From Gnetum montanum (taxonomy: Eukaryota; Streptophyta; Gnetopsida; Gnetales; Gnetaceae): a stretch of 64,000 nucleotides of DNA. The notes beneath the pieces are model-generated. The model searched no databases. It was given only the letters and a program-made list of their open reading frames with translations, and had not been told where the DNA came from. Position 1 is the stretch's first letter, and every line of letters starts with the position of its first letter. This document shows, in pieces, positions 1 to 13,000 of the stretch. The translations under genes and the position numbers were made by a program. The DNA lies in NCBI GenBank assembly GCA_015680685.1, contig MNCI01005967.1, positions 65,438-129,437 on the forward strand, in the 5' to 3' direction.

Positions 1-299
1 CCAACATCACTACTATCATCTCGAATACTATAGAACTCATTCTCCACATTCTAGGAGGGACACCACATTCCATCCTCATCCTCCTCCTATTCCTACACCT
101 GTTTCTCCATCCTCAATGTAGCTACCACCTACTCCACACATGCAGGATGAATTTCCAATCCAACTAGAGAAATGCAATGCTCATAAAAGACCTTTTTTTT
201 GACCCAATAGCCCTACTAAGCCCTCATAAACTCAAGCGATAGTACCTTGATCTTACCTCATCCTCTACAAACCATTCCATTAGGAACCCTTCAAATCAA

Positions 300-3200
300 A
301 TGCTACTCAAAATTCATATTGTTATGCTCACTCATGTCATATCTAATTGGATTCAAGTTGGAAATCTTCCTAAGAAATTAGCTGATCTTGGGAGTCCTCT
401 TATCTATTTACAAATCACTGGGAACAAACCATGTAAAGTTCTTCTTAATTCAATTTTTAGTGTTAACTTGATTTCTCATGAGATGTATACTACCTAGAAC
501 CTACCACCTCTTAAGAAGAGAAATATCCAATTAGAATTAATGAATTAGTCCATTATTGTTCCATTGGAACTAGTAGGAGACATTGTGATCACTATCTGTG
601 GGTGGTCTTATCTTACCAATTTCTTAGTAATTAAGGTTGAGAACTAGAAGGGGGCCTTCCCAATCATTATGGAAATGGCATGGCTAAGCACTATTGATGA
701 GAGAATGGGCATAAGAGATATTTCCTTGAAAATATCTATGGAAAATGCATTTGGAAAGATAAAAAAGAAGTGAGTTCCATGCATCATGTACAATGATATC
801 AGGTGCAATTGAATGTAGAAACTTTGGTTAGTAAAAACAACATCTATTTCCTTGTGCAGGTAGTCTGCACATGAAGCAGACATTTAAAGGTATCTGTATG
901 CAGTAGCCACAAAACAAGAGGGTACCTCATGGCTGATGACTGATTCTAACAGTAGCACAATGTGCATTGAACCTACTGAGAGCCTAACATGTGCTTATGT
1001 TGTAGGCATGGATGAGCTAGAGCAAGTTCATCACCAACTCTCTAATAATGAAAATGATGATACCAATTGGGGAGAGTTGGAGATCCCTAAGAATTTCAAA
1101 CAAGAGTCCCTAGAGTTGAAAGCTCTACTTGCTAGCCTGGAATATGCATTCCTAAAACATGGAAAGTGAGTCATACTTAATGCTAAAATTGCTTCCAAGA
1201 AAAAAGAAAAATTGTTGAAATTGGTTAACAAATGGTCAACAACCTTTTCCTAGTCATATCTTGAACTCAGTAAAATTGATCCATGGCTATGCCAGCACTA
1301 CATGTATCCTAATGCATCCATAAATCTATGGAAGCAACCATAATGGCTATTGAATCCAAAATTGAAGCAAATAGTAAAAGAGGAGATTAAGCAACTCCTT
1401 AAGGTAAGGTTCATCTATCTCATTACAGTTAGTGAGTGGGTCAGCCCACTTGCGATAATGCCAAAAAGAGGTGGTAAATGATAGGTTTATATCAACTTCA
1501 AGCTATTAAACATGACAACATTTAAAGATCAATTTTTTTTGTCATTCATTCATAAGGTGTTGGAAACCATATCTAGGAATTGCTATTATAGTTTTCTAAA
1601 TGGTTATAGTGGCTATAACCAAATCCAAATTGCACTAGAAAACTAGGCCAAAACAACATTCACAAGTTCCTAGGGGACCTTTGCATATTACAAGATTCCT
1701 TTTGATCTATGTAAGGCTCCTACCACTTTCCAATGCTTAGTCTTAAGTGTCTTTCAATAGCAAATAGGTAGCAAAATTAAAAGTATTTATGGATGAATTA
1801 ACCACTTATGGTGCTACATTCAAGCAAACCTTGAAGCACCTTAAGCAAGTCCTCAAACTATGTGTAGAAATAAACCTACAACTCAATTGGCAAAAGATCC
1901 AACTCATGCTCCAATAAGGCATTGTATTGGGGTGTATAATTTCATAGGAAGCGATCAAGGCATACCCTAAAAAGAGAAGGATCATCCAAGAAATAACTCA
2001 TCAACTGGAAATCATTAAAGATGTTTGATCATTCCTTGCGCATACTAGCTACTACCAACAATTCATAGAGAATTTCTCTATTATCATAAAACCATTGGTG
2101 GAGCTAACAAATAAAGATGATCCATTCATCTAGACTAAGGAATGCAAAAATATGTTCCAAAACGTCAAGCAAAAGCTCATAGAGACTCCAATTCTATGAG
2201 CACCTAACTAGTCTAGACCATTTCATATAATGATAGATGCATCAAATTATGCCTTGGGAGCTATGCTTACATAGTTGGATGATAAGAAACATCCATATTA
2301 GATCTATTATACAAGTTAAAGCATTGTGGATGCATAGCTAAATTACACCACCATAGAGAAAGGATTGATGGTGGTGGTGTATGCTCTAGAGAAGTTCAGA
2401 CACTATGTGCTTATCTATAAAGTATTTGTACACATTGATCATAGTCCCATCCACTTTCTAATGAACAAGCCAATGGTAAGCCCTTGTATCATACAATGGC
2501 TGGTGATCTTGTAGGAATTCAAGCTCACAATGGTAGATCAAAATGGAACTGAAAATGTGGTCACTCATCACTTGTCTTGGTTACGATGGGATAACAAAGA
2601 GGAGGAGAGCCTACTCTTAGATCCATTTCTTAATGAACTTCTCTTTTCTAGTGTAATAAATGAACAAGTGTCTATAGAACCAAAATGGTATGATGGCATT
2701 TTCACTTATCTTTTCACTTAGGAGATGCCACAAGATCTAAACTATAGGAAGAAATAATAGTTTCTTCATCAAGGCAAACATTTCATTGAAATTAATGGAC
2801 ACCTTTACAAGGTGTGCACTAAGGGCCTAGTTCATTGGTGTGTACTTGATGTTGATCAACTACACATTCTCTAGGATGCTCATGAGGGTCCTTGTAGGGG
2901 CCATCATGCTATGAGATCCACAACCATAAGAATCCTAATGGTAGCATACTATTGGCCCACAATCTTTAAGGATGCCCACTAGTTTGTCCAATCTTGTGAA
3001 CGCTATAAATGAGATGGTGGAATGATGGCATGAATCTAGGATCCTCAACAATGGATTCAACCATTAAAATCTTTGACATATGGAGCATTGACTTTATGGA
3101 TCCCATCACATCCATGTCAAATGAAAAGGCATATATAATCATCGTCATTGATTATTGCACAAAATGGGTAGAAGCAGTAGTCATCATTGACTGCACATCA

Positions 3201-4032
3201 TCCATTGTTATGCCGTTTATACAAAAATATGTTGTGAATAGGTTTGGGTTTCCACATGCACTAATTTTTGACATTGGAACCCATTTTATAGGTGCTACTT
3301 TTTGCAACCCTATGAAATGCTTAGGGGTTGAACATAAATTAACAACAGCTTACCACCCTAAGCCAACAGTTAAGTAGAAGTTACCAACAGGGAGATCATG
3401 AAGATCCTAACAAGAACTATTAGAAAATATAGGAGAGACTAGAGCACAAAATTAAATGATTCCCTCTAGGCATACTGCTCAACATGGAAACTTCCTATAG
3501 GCTACTCTCCCTATGAGTTGGTGTACAAAAAACTCCTAATAGTTCCAATTCAATATGACCTTTGTAGACTCTCAACAACATGTGACTTGAACCTTGATCT
3601 TAGCCTAGCACAAAAAGAAAGACTGATCAACCTAAATATGCTATACAAAAATTGATTAGTAGCCCTATCTTGGAATGAAATGCACAAGGCATTCAACAAA
3701 AGCACCATGACCTTAGAATAGGAAAAGAGAAATTTCAACTAGGACATAAGGTTCTCTACTGAAATCCCATAGACATTCCTCAACGAACTAAGTTCTAGAT
3801 GTTATGGGAAGGGCCTTACATCATTAATGAAACCTTTATTTCTAGGGCCATGTTGATCTACAAACCTGAAGTCCAAAACAAGAAGAAATTGGTCAACATC
3901 CAACAAGTAAAGCCTTTCCACAAGCCTAAGCAAGCTAGTGCAAAAAATAGCTCAATGGATGGACAACAATGCTTAATTTTTCAAATCTCCTCCTTTCAAC
4001 TCAGTCATGAAGAAGATTACCATCCATACTAA
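300..4032 (+). pseudogene. pol: Degenerate gypsy pol (PR-RT-RNaseH-IN) of element 1
   Basis: The protease region reads NSIFSVNLIS where a D-S/T-G triad is expected, so the catalytic Asp is lost. In RT the YxDD box is FMDE (about 1780-1795), the second Asp being replaced. RNase H is recognisable from the DASNYALGAML stretch near 2235. The integrase zinc-binding stretch HEGPCRGHHA is at about 2880, and the core spans 3009-3377 with the first catalytic Asp in IDFMDP, the second in IFDIGTHF, and YHPK near its end. The segment 3799-4032 begins MLWEGPYIINETF and is the usual pol C-terminal domain. Many stops (mostly TAG) and some frameshifts interrupt it. The same blocks, in opposite orientation, occur at 35598-38260. 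It is a pseudogene of a replication polyprotein; no function is expected from this copy. Confidence 0.9.
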
Positions 4033-6089
4033 TCATACTATGGCTCTTTGGTTTCTTCTGTTTTTTGTTTTACACATTTTTATTTTTGTAAATTTGTTTA
4101 TTTTACATCTTTTTGATTTTAAAACGTTTTTCTATTTTACGCCATTCTTTATTTTATACCATCATTAATACATTTAAAATTCTCTTTCATATTTTACACT
4201 TTCTTATATATTTTACCTTATTTTAGTGTTATTTTGTAATTTCTATTAATAAACATGCTTTATGCCAATAAGACACAGTGATGTTGTAACTATTGCTAAT
4301 GGTGGTTTGTGCTTAATGTTTTGTTTGCTAATGTCTGGTTTCTATTTTTAAATTTTTGTACTATTGTCTAAGACATGATTTTTTTTATAGAATAGGCAAT
4401 GAGTCCACAACATCCACCCATCCACAAACATCTATGGTATTCCTCATTTTGGGAATATGAGGTTCCTTTCATTAAAAAAAAACCTTTAATAAATTTGTGG
4501 CCTTGGTGATATCCAAAATTAGGAAGGATTCAAAGGTTTGCACAAGGTGTGACCTCAAGGGGACTCAATATTCTTTGTACTCTTCTACTTACTTGGGTGC
4601 ATTAGTACTTTCATAAAATTCTTACTATTCCATGTCAACCAATAATACGAAGTTGAATAAGTCTTTACATGGTGTGGTTCCCATCCAAAAAGAAAAAAAT
4701 GAAAAATAAAGCAAAAAATAAAAAAATCAACAAAAAATAAGAAAATAAAAGAAACAAAGAAAAAATGGTGGGAATTCAAAGCACACCCTTTAGACAAATA
4801 AATGGGCTACAAGCATTGGTTATGGGACTAAAAGACATTTTACCCATGCTTGAAGCTCTCCTCTAACTAAGGCCCTCTCTTAGTTCCTACTTCTCTTTTC
4901 TTCTCTTTAAGGAATGGTGGTTGTTCTGTGGGAGCACTCTTGTGTCTCAAGGAGGTGGATTAGTCTTGGAGTGGTGATGCAAGGTCACTACAAGTGGTTG
5001 GTTTTGGTTTTTACTAAGGATGGATCTTCTCAAGTCATTAACCAAAAATACATAAGGGACTTCTTATGACCTCAATTTGGAACTCCATTCCACCTTCTCC
5101 ATCATCCACCCATGCTACCCATAACTTGCCTCACTACCGATGTCCATGTTCTTGTTTAGTGTCTTTTTCTAACGTACTTGAATTCTTTGATAGAATCTTC
5201 TAGGTTTTGGTCGTTAACATTCATAAACCATTAATCATCTATGGGGATCATGAACTCCTTAGCTTGAGGTCATGCAAGGGGAAACAGGGCATGTTCCTAC
5301 TATGGGGAGAACCCACTTGCATATCTCTTGGTTGGGATCATTCAGCATCTTATCCTTAGGCATTTTTGTAATCAAAATCTTTTGTGTAGTTATCTTTTGT
5401 ATTGAACCATGTGGTTCTTTAAGTATTTTCTTGATTTCACATATTCTCCATTAAATTTTTTAATTTTTGAGCTTTTAGAGTCACTCTTCAATGATTTCAT
5501 CATATTCTTGGCATTTTTGGGACTCCATAGACCCCAAATTCATTCAAACAATTCCTTGTAGTTTTTCAAATATTCAACTTTGAAAATTTTATTTCAAAAC
5601 CCCATAAACGAGGCCATGTTGATAGAGCCCATGTGTATACAAGGCCCCATATACATGGCCCCATCAATGCAATGCAAAAATACTATATATATGCATGATT
5701 CCCCTTAGAAATTTTCACATTTACTAACAAACACCAAAGGAGTTTTTGCAATTTTTAAAGCCTAGAATCCTCCAATGCCCATAACTTCCTAATCATTTGT
5801 CCCAGTGACTCTATTTTTTAACCATGTAGCTCCTAGAGGTAACCTCTTAGTTATGGGGGCCACAAACATGCCATTTTTGATAGAAAAATTTTCAACATTT
5901 TTCTAACTCCCACAAAGGTTTATCTAAGGAATCAGCATTAAGACACCAAATTACAAGAGTTAAACCTTTCCAAACAAGCCTCAATGACACTTATAATAAA
6001 AATTAATTAGTAAAATAATAATAAAATAAGCAATCTAACATTGTTCAATCCTAGCCAAGTGTAACTAATTAATGAGTTAAGATATCCAA
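4033..6089 (+). other. AT-rich spacer between pol and the extra ORF of element 1
   Basis: No coding similarity is recognised. The first 250 bases are T-rich, and 4680-4760 is an A-rich low-complexity run. The part around 5600-5690 carries repeated GGCCCCAT/ATGGCCCC words, resembling the start of this element's LTR near 9200-9290. A G-rich motif TTAGTTATGGGGG at 5847-5859 resembles the terminal polypurine tract. The spacer is part of the element because element 2 has an equivalent AT-rich stretch after its pol tail (47720-49950). Confidence 0.55.
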
Positions 6090-6099
6090 TCATTCTAAA

Positions 6100-8920
6100 T
6101 TACTCATTATATCTACTAATCCACAAATGTGTTGTGACCACAAATGGCACCAAAAGGAAAACACACATAGGAAGGAGGACCATCTCAACCAAGGGAGAAA
6201 CAACCTAGAATGGGAAGGGGCCAAGAAAAATCCCAAGAAGAACCAACTAAAACCCATGCCACAGGACCTCTTAGGGAAGAGTGCAAAGTGGAATCTATTC
6301 ATCAAATGCCAAAACAAGTGGTAGCAATAAAACATTCCCAATGGGATGAGGCATCAGATTAACAAGTGAACCTTGAGGTGACCTTGATGGAAGCATACCT
6401 AAACTAAATTAGATCATGGGAGGTCTGGAAGATGGTGCTCCTGGTGTTTAACTTTGGCTCTTTCTTAGAGCAAGCATATAAAAAGATATAGGATCAACTA
6501 AAGATCTCTCCCATGTGGCCAGTTATCACTTCCAATGGGGAGTGGTATATCAAAGAGGCATTCCTATTTTGGAATAATAGGCAAGGTGGTTCAATGGTTA
6601 GGATCAAGGACATTTTAGTGTTCTACTCATTGCAAGCCATTGCATAGGCACTTGGGTTGCCTAAAATTGGGACAAATCTTGTTGAGAATCTGATGCACAT
6701 GGACCCCAACATCAAAAAGAAGTGGGTTCAATAGTGCTACGGTGTTGATTGTAAGGAGTATAACATGCTCACACTAATAGAAATAATCCAATAAAAGATT
6801 TTTTTCTTTCACCTAAATCCCATGGTGAGGCCCAGTAAGATCACTGCATTTTCTACCCATGCATGTGCTACTCGAAGTGGAAGATTCGCCCTCAACCTTC
6901 CACAACTAATCTATCTAGAGATAGAGAAGTAGTTCAAGGAGAGGAATAGTTTGTTACACTAAAAATGTTGTCTGACACACTCTGACTACTAATTGGGTAG
7001 AGATGATGAAGGATAAAACTCCTATAATGACTATCCAAGAAGAGGAGTAGTAGCCACCACCTCCACCTCCCACTTAAAAAATTATGTTGGATGTCGCTGC
7101 AACATCCCAATAGTTATATGAGTACTGAGAATGGCCCTTAAGTGAGAAAGAGTAACAAGCAGGCATGAGTGGTGGAGATCCATCTATGTATTGATCAACA
7201 ATGAGCCACCTAAATGAGGTGTCCCAAACAATCATCTTAATGAGGGAAGGTGGACTTATTTTCTCTGCCCAACAAATGCAGTTGTTGACAAGGTTGAATC
7301 CTAGCACTAGAGAGGTAATGGTATCTCTTTCAGAACAACAACAACTGCCAAATATTTCTAGGAATGTTGTTACCTTCTTAGTTTTCTTGGAGGAGGGTAA
7401 GGACACACTAGCGCTATTGATGTAAGGATAAGAAATAGTAACTAAAGTATTTGGTAACAGAATTGTCAAAATACTCAATGCACCTATGGCATCTATACTA
7501 GATCTTACTGCACATAAGGATGAGAAGACATCCACAAGAACTATAAATGGAAAATTAAGCACATCACAACATGAACAACTACTAGATTGACTGGTAGGAA
7601 CCAATCAATTACTTCTCAATGTCTTAAACCTTTTGGATAATATAACTACAACCTAGTGGGACCTGATAGAGGTAAGGGGCAAGCACATTATTTTAAAATG
7701 GCAACTTGAAATAGCCAAGGAACTGAATAAACACTTGGTTGCAAAAGTTACTAAATTAAAAGCCCAAATTGCTGACCCTACATTTCTCAATCCAACATTG
7801 ACAAGAGATAAAGCTCTTAAATAACTTCACATTAGGCTAAAAGGGGTTGAGAATGTGATGGAGATGGTGATGTTCTATTAATCCTTGGTAGAGGTCATCC
7901 AACATAAGATTTAGAAGGCCTTGGATCTAACCTGCTAGGAGAATGTGTAGCTAACCATAGAAAACCATAACTTGTGAAACATTAATGCACATAAACAAAA
8001 ATTGATTGATCTTATCCATCAACAGTAGGAGCAACTAGCTAGAGCAAACAAAGAGTTAAGGACATTGATAACTAAGAACAGAAACCTCTCCATGGAGGAG
8101 CTCCATGCCCTTTTCCAAAATATTACAATAGAGGTAGCCATCTAGAAATTAGAGGCTCTTAAATTTGAGAGATTCAAGGATCACTACAAATACCAAGTCA
8201 GCCTACAGAAGGAAATAAATAAGAAACACATTCAAGTGGGGAAGGAAAAGATGAATAAGACCATCTAACAACTCCAACAAGGTTGCAAATTATGGTAGCT
8301 CATCATCGATGGGATTGATCAATATAATAAAGTAGAAATTCACCTAAAGGAGTTGCAAATAGAGAAAATGACTAAATATATGGAGCTTTCCAATCTTTGA
8401 TATGCAAACCTAGCTACATTGACTATCAAATGACAACCATCAAATTTAGAAAAGTAAGTGGCTAGCTTGTACTTTTTGTACAAGGTTGAGTTTAACCACC
8501 ATAAGGACACCAAGCAAATGATTGTAGAGATAAACAATGAGATTGAGGTTCTCAAGGATAAATCTTCTAATTAGAGATCCACTACTGAGAGCCTGGCCAA
8601 AAGAATGAATGACTACTAGGAGCTACAAAACTCAGTTAGGGCATGTGATGTTGAATACAAATAATTCATTGCCTAGTTTATCAACATCAAGGAGATGTTC
8701 CCACTAATGCCCTATCCATGGGATATCCCCATTCCAATCCACATTGGTGATGTTATGTGGACTATGAATGATCCTTGGAGTAAAGAGAAGAAGATAAAGG
8801 CATTATTGGATGCCTTTCATCTTCCACTCAAGATAGAAATTGTAGCAAGATAGACATAGTTGCCTCATTCATCACACATGCCCGAAGCTAGTAAAGGTCC
8901 TTCAGAATCTTAGGAACCTC
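6100..8920 (+). pseudogene. Extra post-pol ORF region of element 1 (coiled-coil protein, family not recognised)
   Basis: Between pol and the 3' LTR lies a long region with coding character broken by TAG stops. The first part (6127-6960) is basic and then carries a globular-looking stretch with the words GEWYIKEAFLFWNNRQGGS and RIKDILVFYSLQAIA. From about 7600 to 8650 it becomes rich in K, E, Q, L and N with heptad-like spacing, suggesting a coiled coil. Near the end are MTKYMELSNL (8368), VASLYFLYKVEF (about 8460) and HIGDVMWTMNDPWSKE (about 8740). The last three match segments in element 3 (33722-34170); the YANL-type and VA..Y.LY..EF blocks also match element 2 (51355-51480). Athila- and Tat-lineage plant gypsy elements are known to carry an additional ORF after pol. 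I cannot assign this one to a named domain and see no clear membrane segment supporting an envelope role. Confidence 0.6.
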
Positions 8921-9159
8921 TATCACCTAGGATTGTTTGATCTTCTCAACCATCTTCATTCCATTTGAGGATGTGATGTCCAATTTGATTATTTTTGTCA
9001 TGGTGTTTAATTTTATTTCATGAACAAAACAAATTTTTTTAATGATGTTGATCTATACACTCAAGAACTTAGTTTTGTTGTGTTAGTATATTGTCTCAAG
9101 CGTCAGTCAATAATCCCATACCTTTCCAATTTTGTAAGGGAACTCAAGGATGAGTTTTC

Positions 9160-9176
9160 ATTTAGTTGTGGGGGTA
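9160..9176 (+). other. Polypurine tract of element 1
   Basis: TTTAGTTGTGGGGGTA lies directly before the LTR start TGATGA at 9177. The same motif flanks the 3' LTRs of elements 2 (CAGTTGTGGGGTA, 52024-52035) and 3, and LTR D, on their own strands. It is the expected plus-strand primer site. Confidence 0.8.
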
Positions 9177-10063
9177 TGATGAAGCATCAAAGTGTCACAT
9201 CAATGGGCCCCCATCGACATGGCCTCATATATGTGTTGTTGCCCCATCAATAAGGCCACATTAACTTAGTGTTTGCTATGTTTATAGGACCCTATCAATG
9301 CAACTCTACAATAAATTCCATAAATATGCACTCACCCACTGTATTTATAGAGCTCTTATCATAGTTGTAGTAGAGTTCTTGTAGTTTTATCATTTGAAAG
9401 TTAGAATATTTTTCTAAGTGCCCACCAAGAGAGTCAGAAAGTATACAAATCTTTATTCAAGCACTGATATACCTAAGCACACTAGTGTGAACAATAATAA
9501 AGATTAGCCTTTTGATCAAACCTTGCAACACTTGGAATAGATTAATGATTTATTTCTACATTTACCATTTTCATTAATTACATGATTAATTAAGATAAGT
9601 AAGACTTTAATTAATTAAGCTAAATAGATTAAATACATAAGTATGACCACTCTGAGCATAACATACCACACTTGGTAATCCCAACAGTGCTTAATGCTTC
9701 GTAACCCAGTAGTGTTGTATGCATTTAGGATGTGTACAAAAAGTGGGATTGGATGCTTATGTTAGGATAGTTAATTATTAATTAGCAATTAGATTAGTTA
9801 AGTTGGTTAATAAATTGAGTTTCAGCTTGTTATTAATTGTAAGTGAATAAAATATAAAATAATAAAAATCATGTGCCCTAATTATACTTAACCATACAAG
9901 TATGCTTCATAAGTGTAGTTGGGAAGACAACAATCATCATGATTAGATTTCACTTCCTAGAACTAGTGTATATAGAAACTTAAGGTTTGTGAAATTTGAT
10001 CAGATTGCATGTGAACACTTGTAATTCATATGGTTGGGCATAGGGTATACTTACCACTCATCA
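9177..10063 (+). repeat. 3' LTR of element 1 (LTR A, 887 bp)
   Basis: The LTR begins TGATGA directly after the polypurine tract and ends CACTCATCA at 10063, giving a TGATGA/TCATCA terminal inverted repeat. Its central part has CACTTGGTAATCCCAACAG and AGGATGTGTACAAAAAGTGG, a block shared with LTRs C and D and, more loosely, with B and element 2. No primer binding site follows, so it is a 3' LTR and not a 5' one. The LTR at 62940-63819 (minus) is its closest relative in the window. Confidence 0.85.
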
Positions 10064-13000
10064 ATTTTTTTTGTTAATATATTTGGAACCTTCTTCAAAA
10101 ATGATATTGTGTTACACCAACTTAGAATCAATACTAGGCATTTCACTATATCCGTAAGTGAAAGAAAATGAATGTTTTTGAAGGGTAGTTAAAATGATCT
10201 GATGATCTTGGAAAAGAAGAGTACTAAGTTCAAGCATCTTTTCTTCACCTTTACTATTGAATATATCTTAATCAATGAAGCAATCATTCATTAAGGAAAA
10301 GTCTTGATCATGGAAAAGAGATCAAACTAAGAAAATAAATCATCCTTAGTGATGTCTAAGATACTTATAATAGAAATAAATGTCTATTGAATATGACTCA
10401 AACTCAATAAAGGATATGTTCAAGGCTTAATATACTTGACCTATGAGACAATCTAAGAGGAGATATATGCAAAAAAATTATGGATAGGTAGCCATGTTGA
10501 CCTACATATAGACAAGAATTATTAGAACATATCATATTTATTAAAATTAATGTGTGATATCAATGTTGGACCATGTTATTCTATCATGTTGAAACTTTGA
10601 ACATATCAAAAGTATTAAAAAGTCTCTAAAAGTAACAGAACATCATTTCATCAAGCTATAAGAGAAAAAAAAGGAGAACTTCACAAAAAATTCATTTTGA
10701 AACTTAGAAATTTCAAAAAAAAAATGTGAAAGTAAAGCACATAATAGCAATAAGAAATAACAACATAGTGATTTGGAAAAGATGGTAAGTGGCAAAGTAG
10801 TAAATAGTTAGGGGGCCATGGGTGGGACTAGTAGTATCAAAGGACTACCACAACCCCACATCCTACCATCTAGGGCACAAATGCAAGTAACTAGAACTTT
10901 GATTGAGAACTCTCATCTTAGGTTTTGAACACTATTTTAGTATAATCTTAATACTAAACTAGGAAATAGACTTTTGAAGAATTATAGTTGGAAAAATATT
11001 ATTCTAAACTAAATCTTTATGATTCTAGTCAGGAAGCAATGTTTTTTTAAAGTGTAAACTAATAAATTTAAATTTAATTTTGTGTGGGGTTGAGAAACCT
11101 ATTGTTAAATACCTTAATTTCAATGGTTTTGCAAAATTTGTTTTTAAAAGGAACAAGGATAAAATGTCTATAATTAGGTAATTTATTTTTTATCATTTTT
11201 AGGTAGAATTGGTTTGTTCATCTAGGGTTTTATATATATTTATTTCTATGAATAGTGTCACACAAGTCACTAGGATAGAGGATTTAGATAGAGAAGAGTT
11301 GCTTAAATTCATGATTCTAGTTTAACATAAGGCATAAAACTAATTGTAGAATCATATAAATAACCAAATGTTAATTTGAGTATCATTGGTATGAATTCTA
11401 GCTATTTTTGTAATTTTCTAGTCATGGAAGTCCCAGACAAGAAAATGACATAGTAGAAAACACAACATGAGAGAATTAGTGCAAAGAAGTTGAATGTGTA
11501 GGTGATTTTAACATAGTTTTCACATGATTTTAACATGATATTTTGATAGTAGAAATGTAGAATGTAGAAATTTTTCAACATACAACATCAAAGAGATTAC
11601 TTTCTTAACGTTAGAAGCTAAGATCCCAAGGAGACTTCTAATGCGATGTAACTTGGAATTACTCTAGCATAAGTTTATCAAAAGATGTTAAAAGATACAA
11701 ATTAAAAATATTGACATGAATATCAACATAGGGCATTAGAAACAATAATGACATGATGAAATATGTTTTTGATATGACCTATGATTAATTGCTACGAACT
11801 TGTTAATGTAGGAATGCTACAACACCTAGGCTTCTTATAATTGAACTAATGTTTTTCTTGCTAGTCAATGAGAGAAGTATTTTGGAGAATAAGAGAAGTA
11901 TGATGGAACCAATCAATATCAAACCATTATTTGATGATTTCTCTTTGATTCTACAGAAGTTATGGGTAAGGCAAGAAGCTAATGAGTTTTTGCAATTTTG
12001 CATCAACCACTTTCATGTAATGATCGATATTAAGCTTGGGTGAAGAAACTATGCTAAGGGCTATGGAGTACATACTTTTTTGATTTCCTACTGAGCTGAC
12101 AAAGATCATTTATGAGCAATGGTTAGAGATAGAATAATTATCCAAAGATGCTTAGTATACAAGAAACATTTAGATAAGTTGTGGAAAAAAGAAAGACTAT
12201 CAGCAATTTAGTGTTGATAGTACATTACTCCTTGAAATATAGGTGTTAACTACAATGTTAAATCCATGCAACTTACAAATTTTTCTCGAAATGTAAGTTA
12301 ACAATATTTTGGAAAGGTTCTAGAAAAAGTGGTTCTTAGTTAGAAGTTGTTAGAGAACTAACTTGGGCAAGTGGCATAGGTTCATGGATCTTAATGTTTA
12401 AGGATGAGATCACTTTGAATGTTTATAGACGCTATTGCAGGATTTGTTTTAACATCACAATTAAAGCCCATAGGTAATGACATATTTTGAATCCTAGTAC
12501 AAAAGTATTAGACTCTACCGATTTTGGAATAAGTATGAGAATAAAGGGTGGTTACATCCATTATGGGGTAAGATCCATGAAGAGAATGTAGAATGACCCA
12601 AGGTATTCAAAATCATCCTATGAAAAAAGGTAAGCACCTATGTTGAAGTTTAAGTATAAAGGATACAATGTTTTCAATATTATACTAATGTGACACTAGT
12701 TATTGTTTCAGCAACTAATAAGTCTAGATAGCATCATGTTCATTATTGTGACTAGCTTGGTGAAAGAGTTTGAAGTTTGGATAATCATTGAGGCTCAAAG
12801 CACTCAAAAGTATATTTTTGAAGGGGAAAGAATAAAGTACTTGAGAAAATTTGACAATGCTAGAATCATATGCATCCTAGAATCAAAACACTCATATCCA
12901 AGTGCAGCAAAGTGTGTAGGTCTCATTTAGAGCTATTTGGTAGAAAAGACTATTTTTTTTTATTTTCATGAATAAGAAATAGATAGTCATCTCATGGGAT

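Larger units (their letters stand above)
1..10063 (+). mobile_element. Ty3/gypsy LTR retrotransposon (element 1), 5' part outside window
   Basis: The order on the plus strand is a proline-rich gag tail (1-300), protease (about 390-640), reverse transcriptase (about 1370-1950), RNase H (about 2220-2600), integrase (about 2860-3400), a pol C-terminal tail (3799-4032), an AT-rich spacer, an extra coiled-coil ORF region (6100-8920), a polypurine tract and a 3' LTR (9177-10063). PR-RT-RH-IN order defines the Ty3/gypsy superfamily. The same pol tail and extra ORF recur on the minus strand in element 3, so the layout belongs to a family rather than being a chance juxtaposition. The coding parts are full of stops, mainly TAG, so this copy is dead. 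The 5' LTR and most of gag lie left of the window. Confidence 0.88.

Noticed and set aside
300-4032. TAG read as a sense codon or programmed readthrough in pol
   Set aside because: TAA and TGA stops, frameshifts and lost catalytic residues also occur, and the THO5 pseudogene shows the same pattern; decay by deamination explains it.
4585-4797. Hydrophobic minus-strand ORF (FFFVSFIFLFFVDFF) as a membrane protein
   Set aside because: It is the complement of an A-rich low-complexity run inside the element 1 spacer.
7074-7604. 176-codon minus-strand ORF as a gene
   Set aside because: It is antisense to the extra ORF region of element 1, whose plus-strand coding matches other copies.
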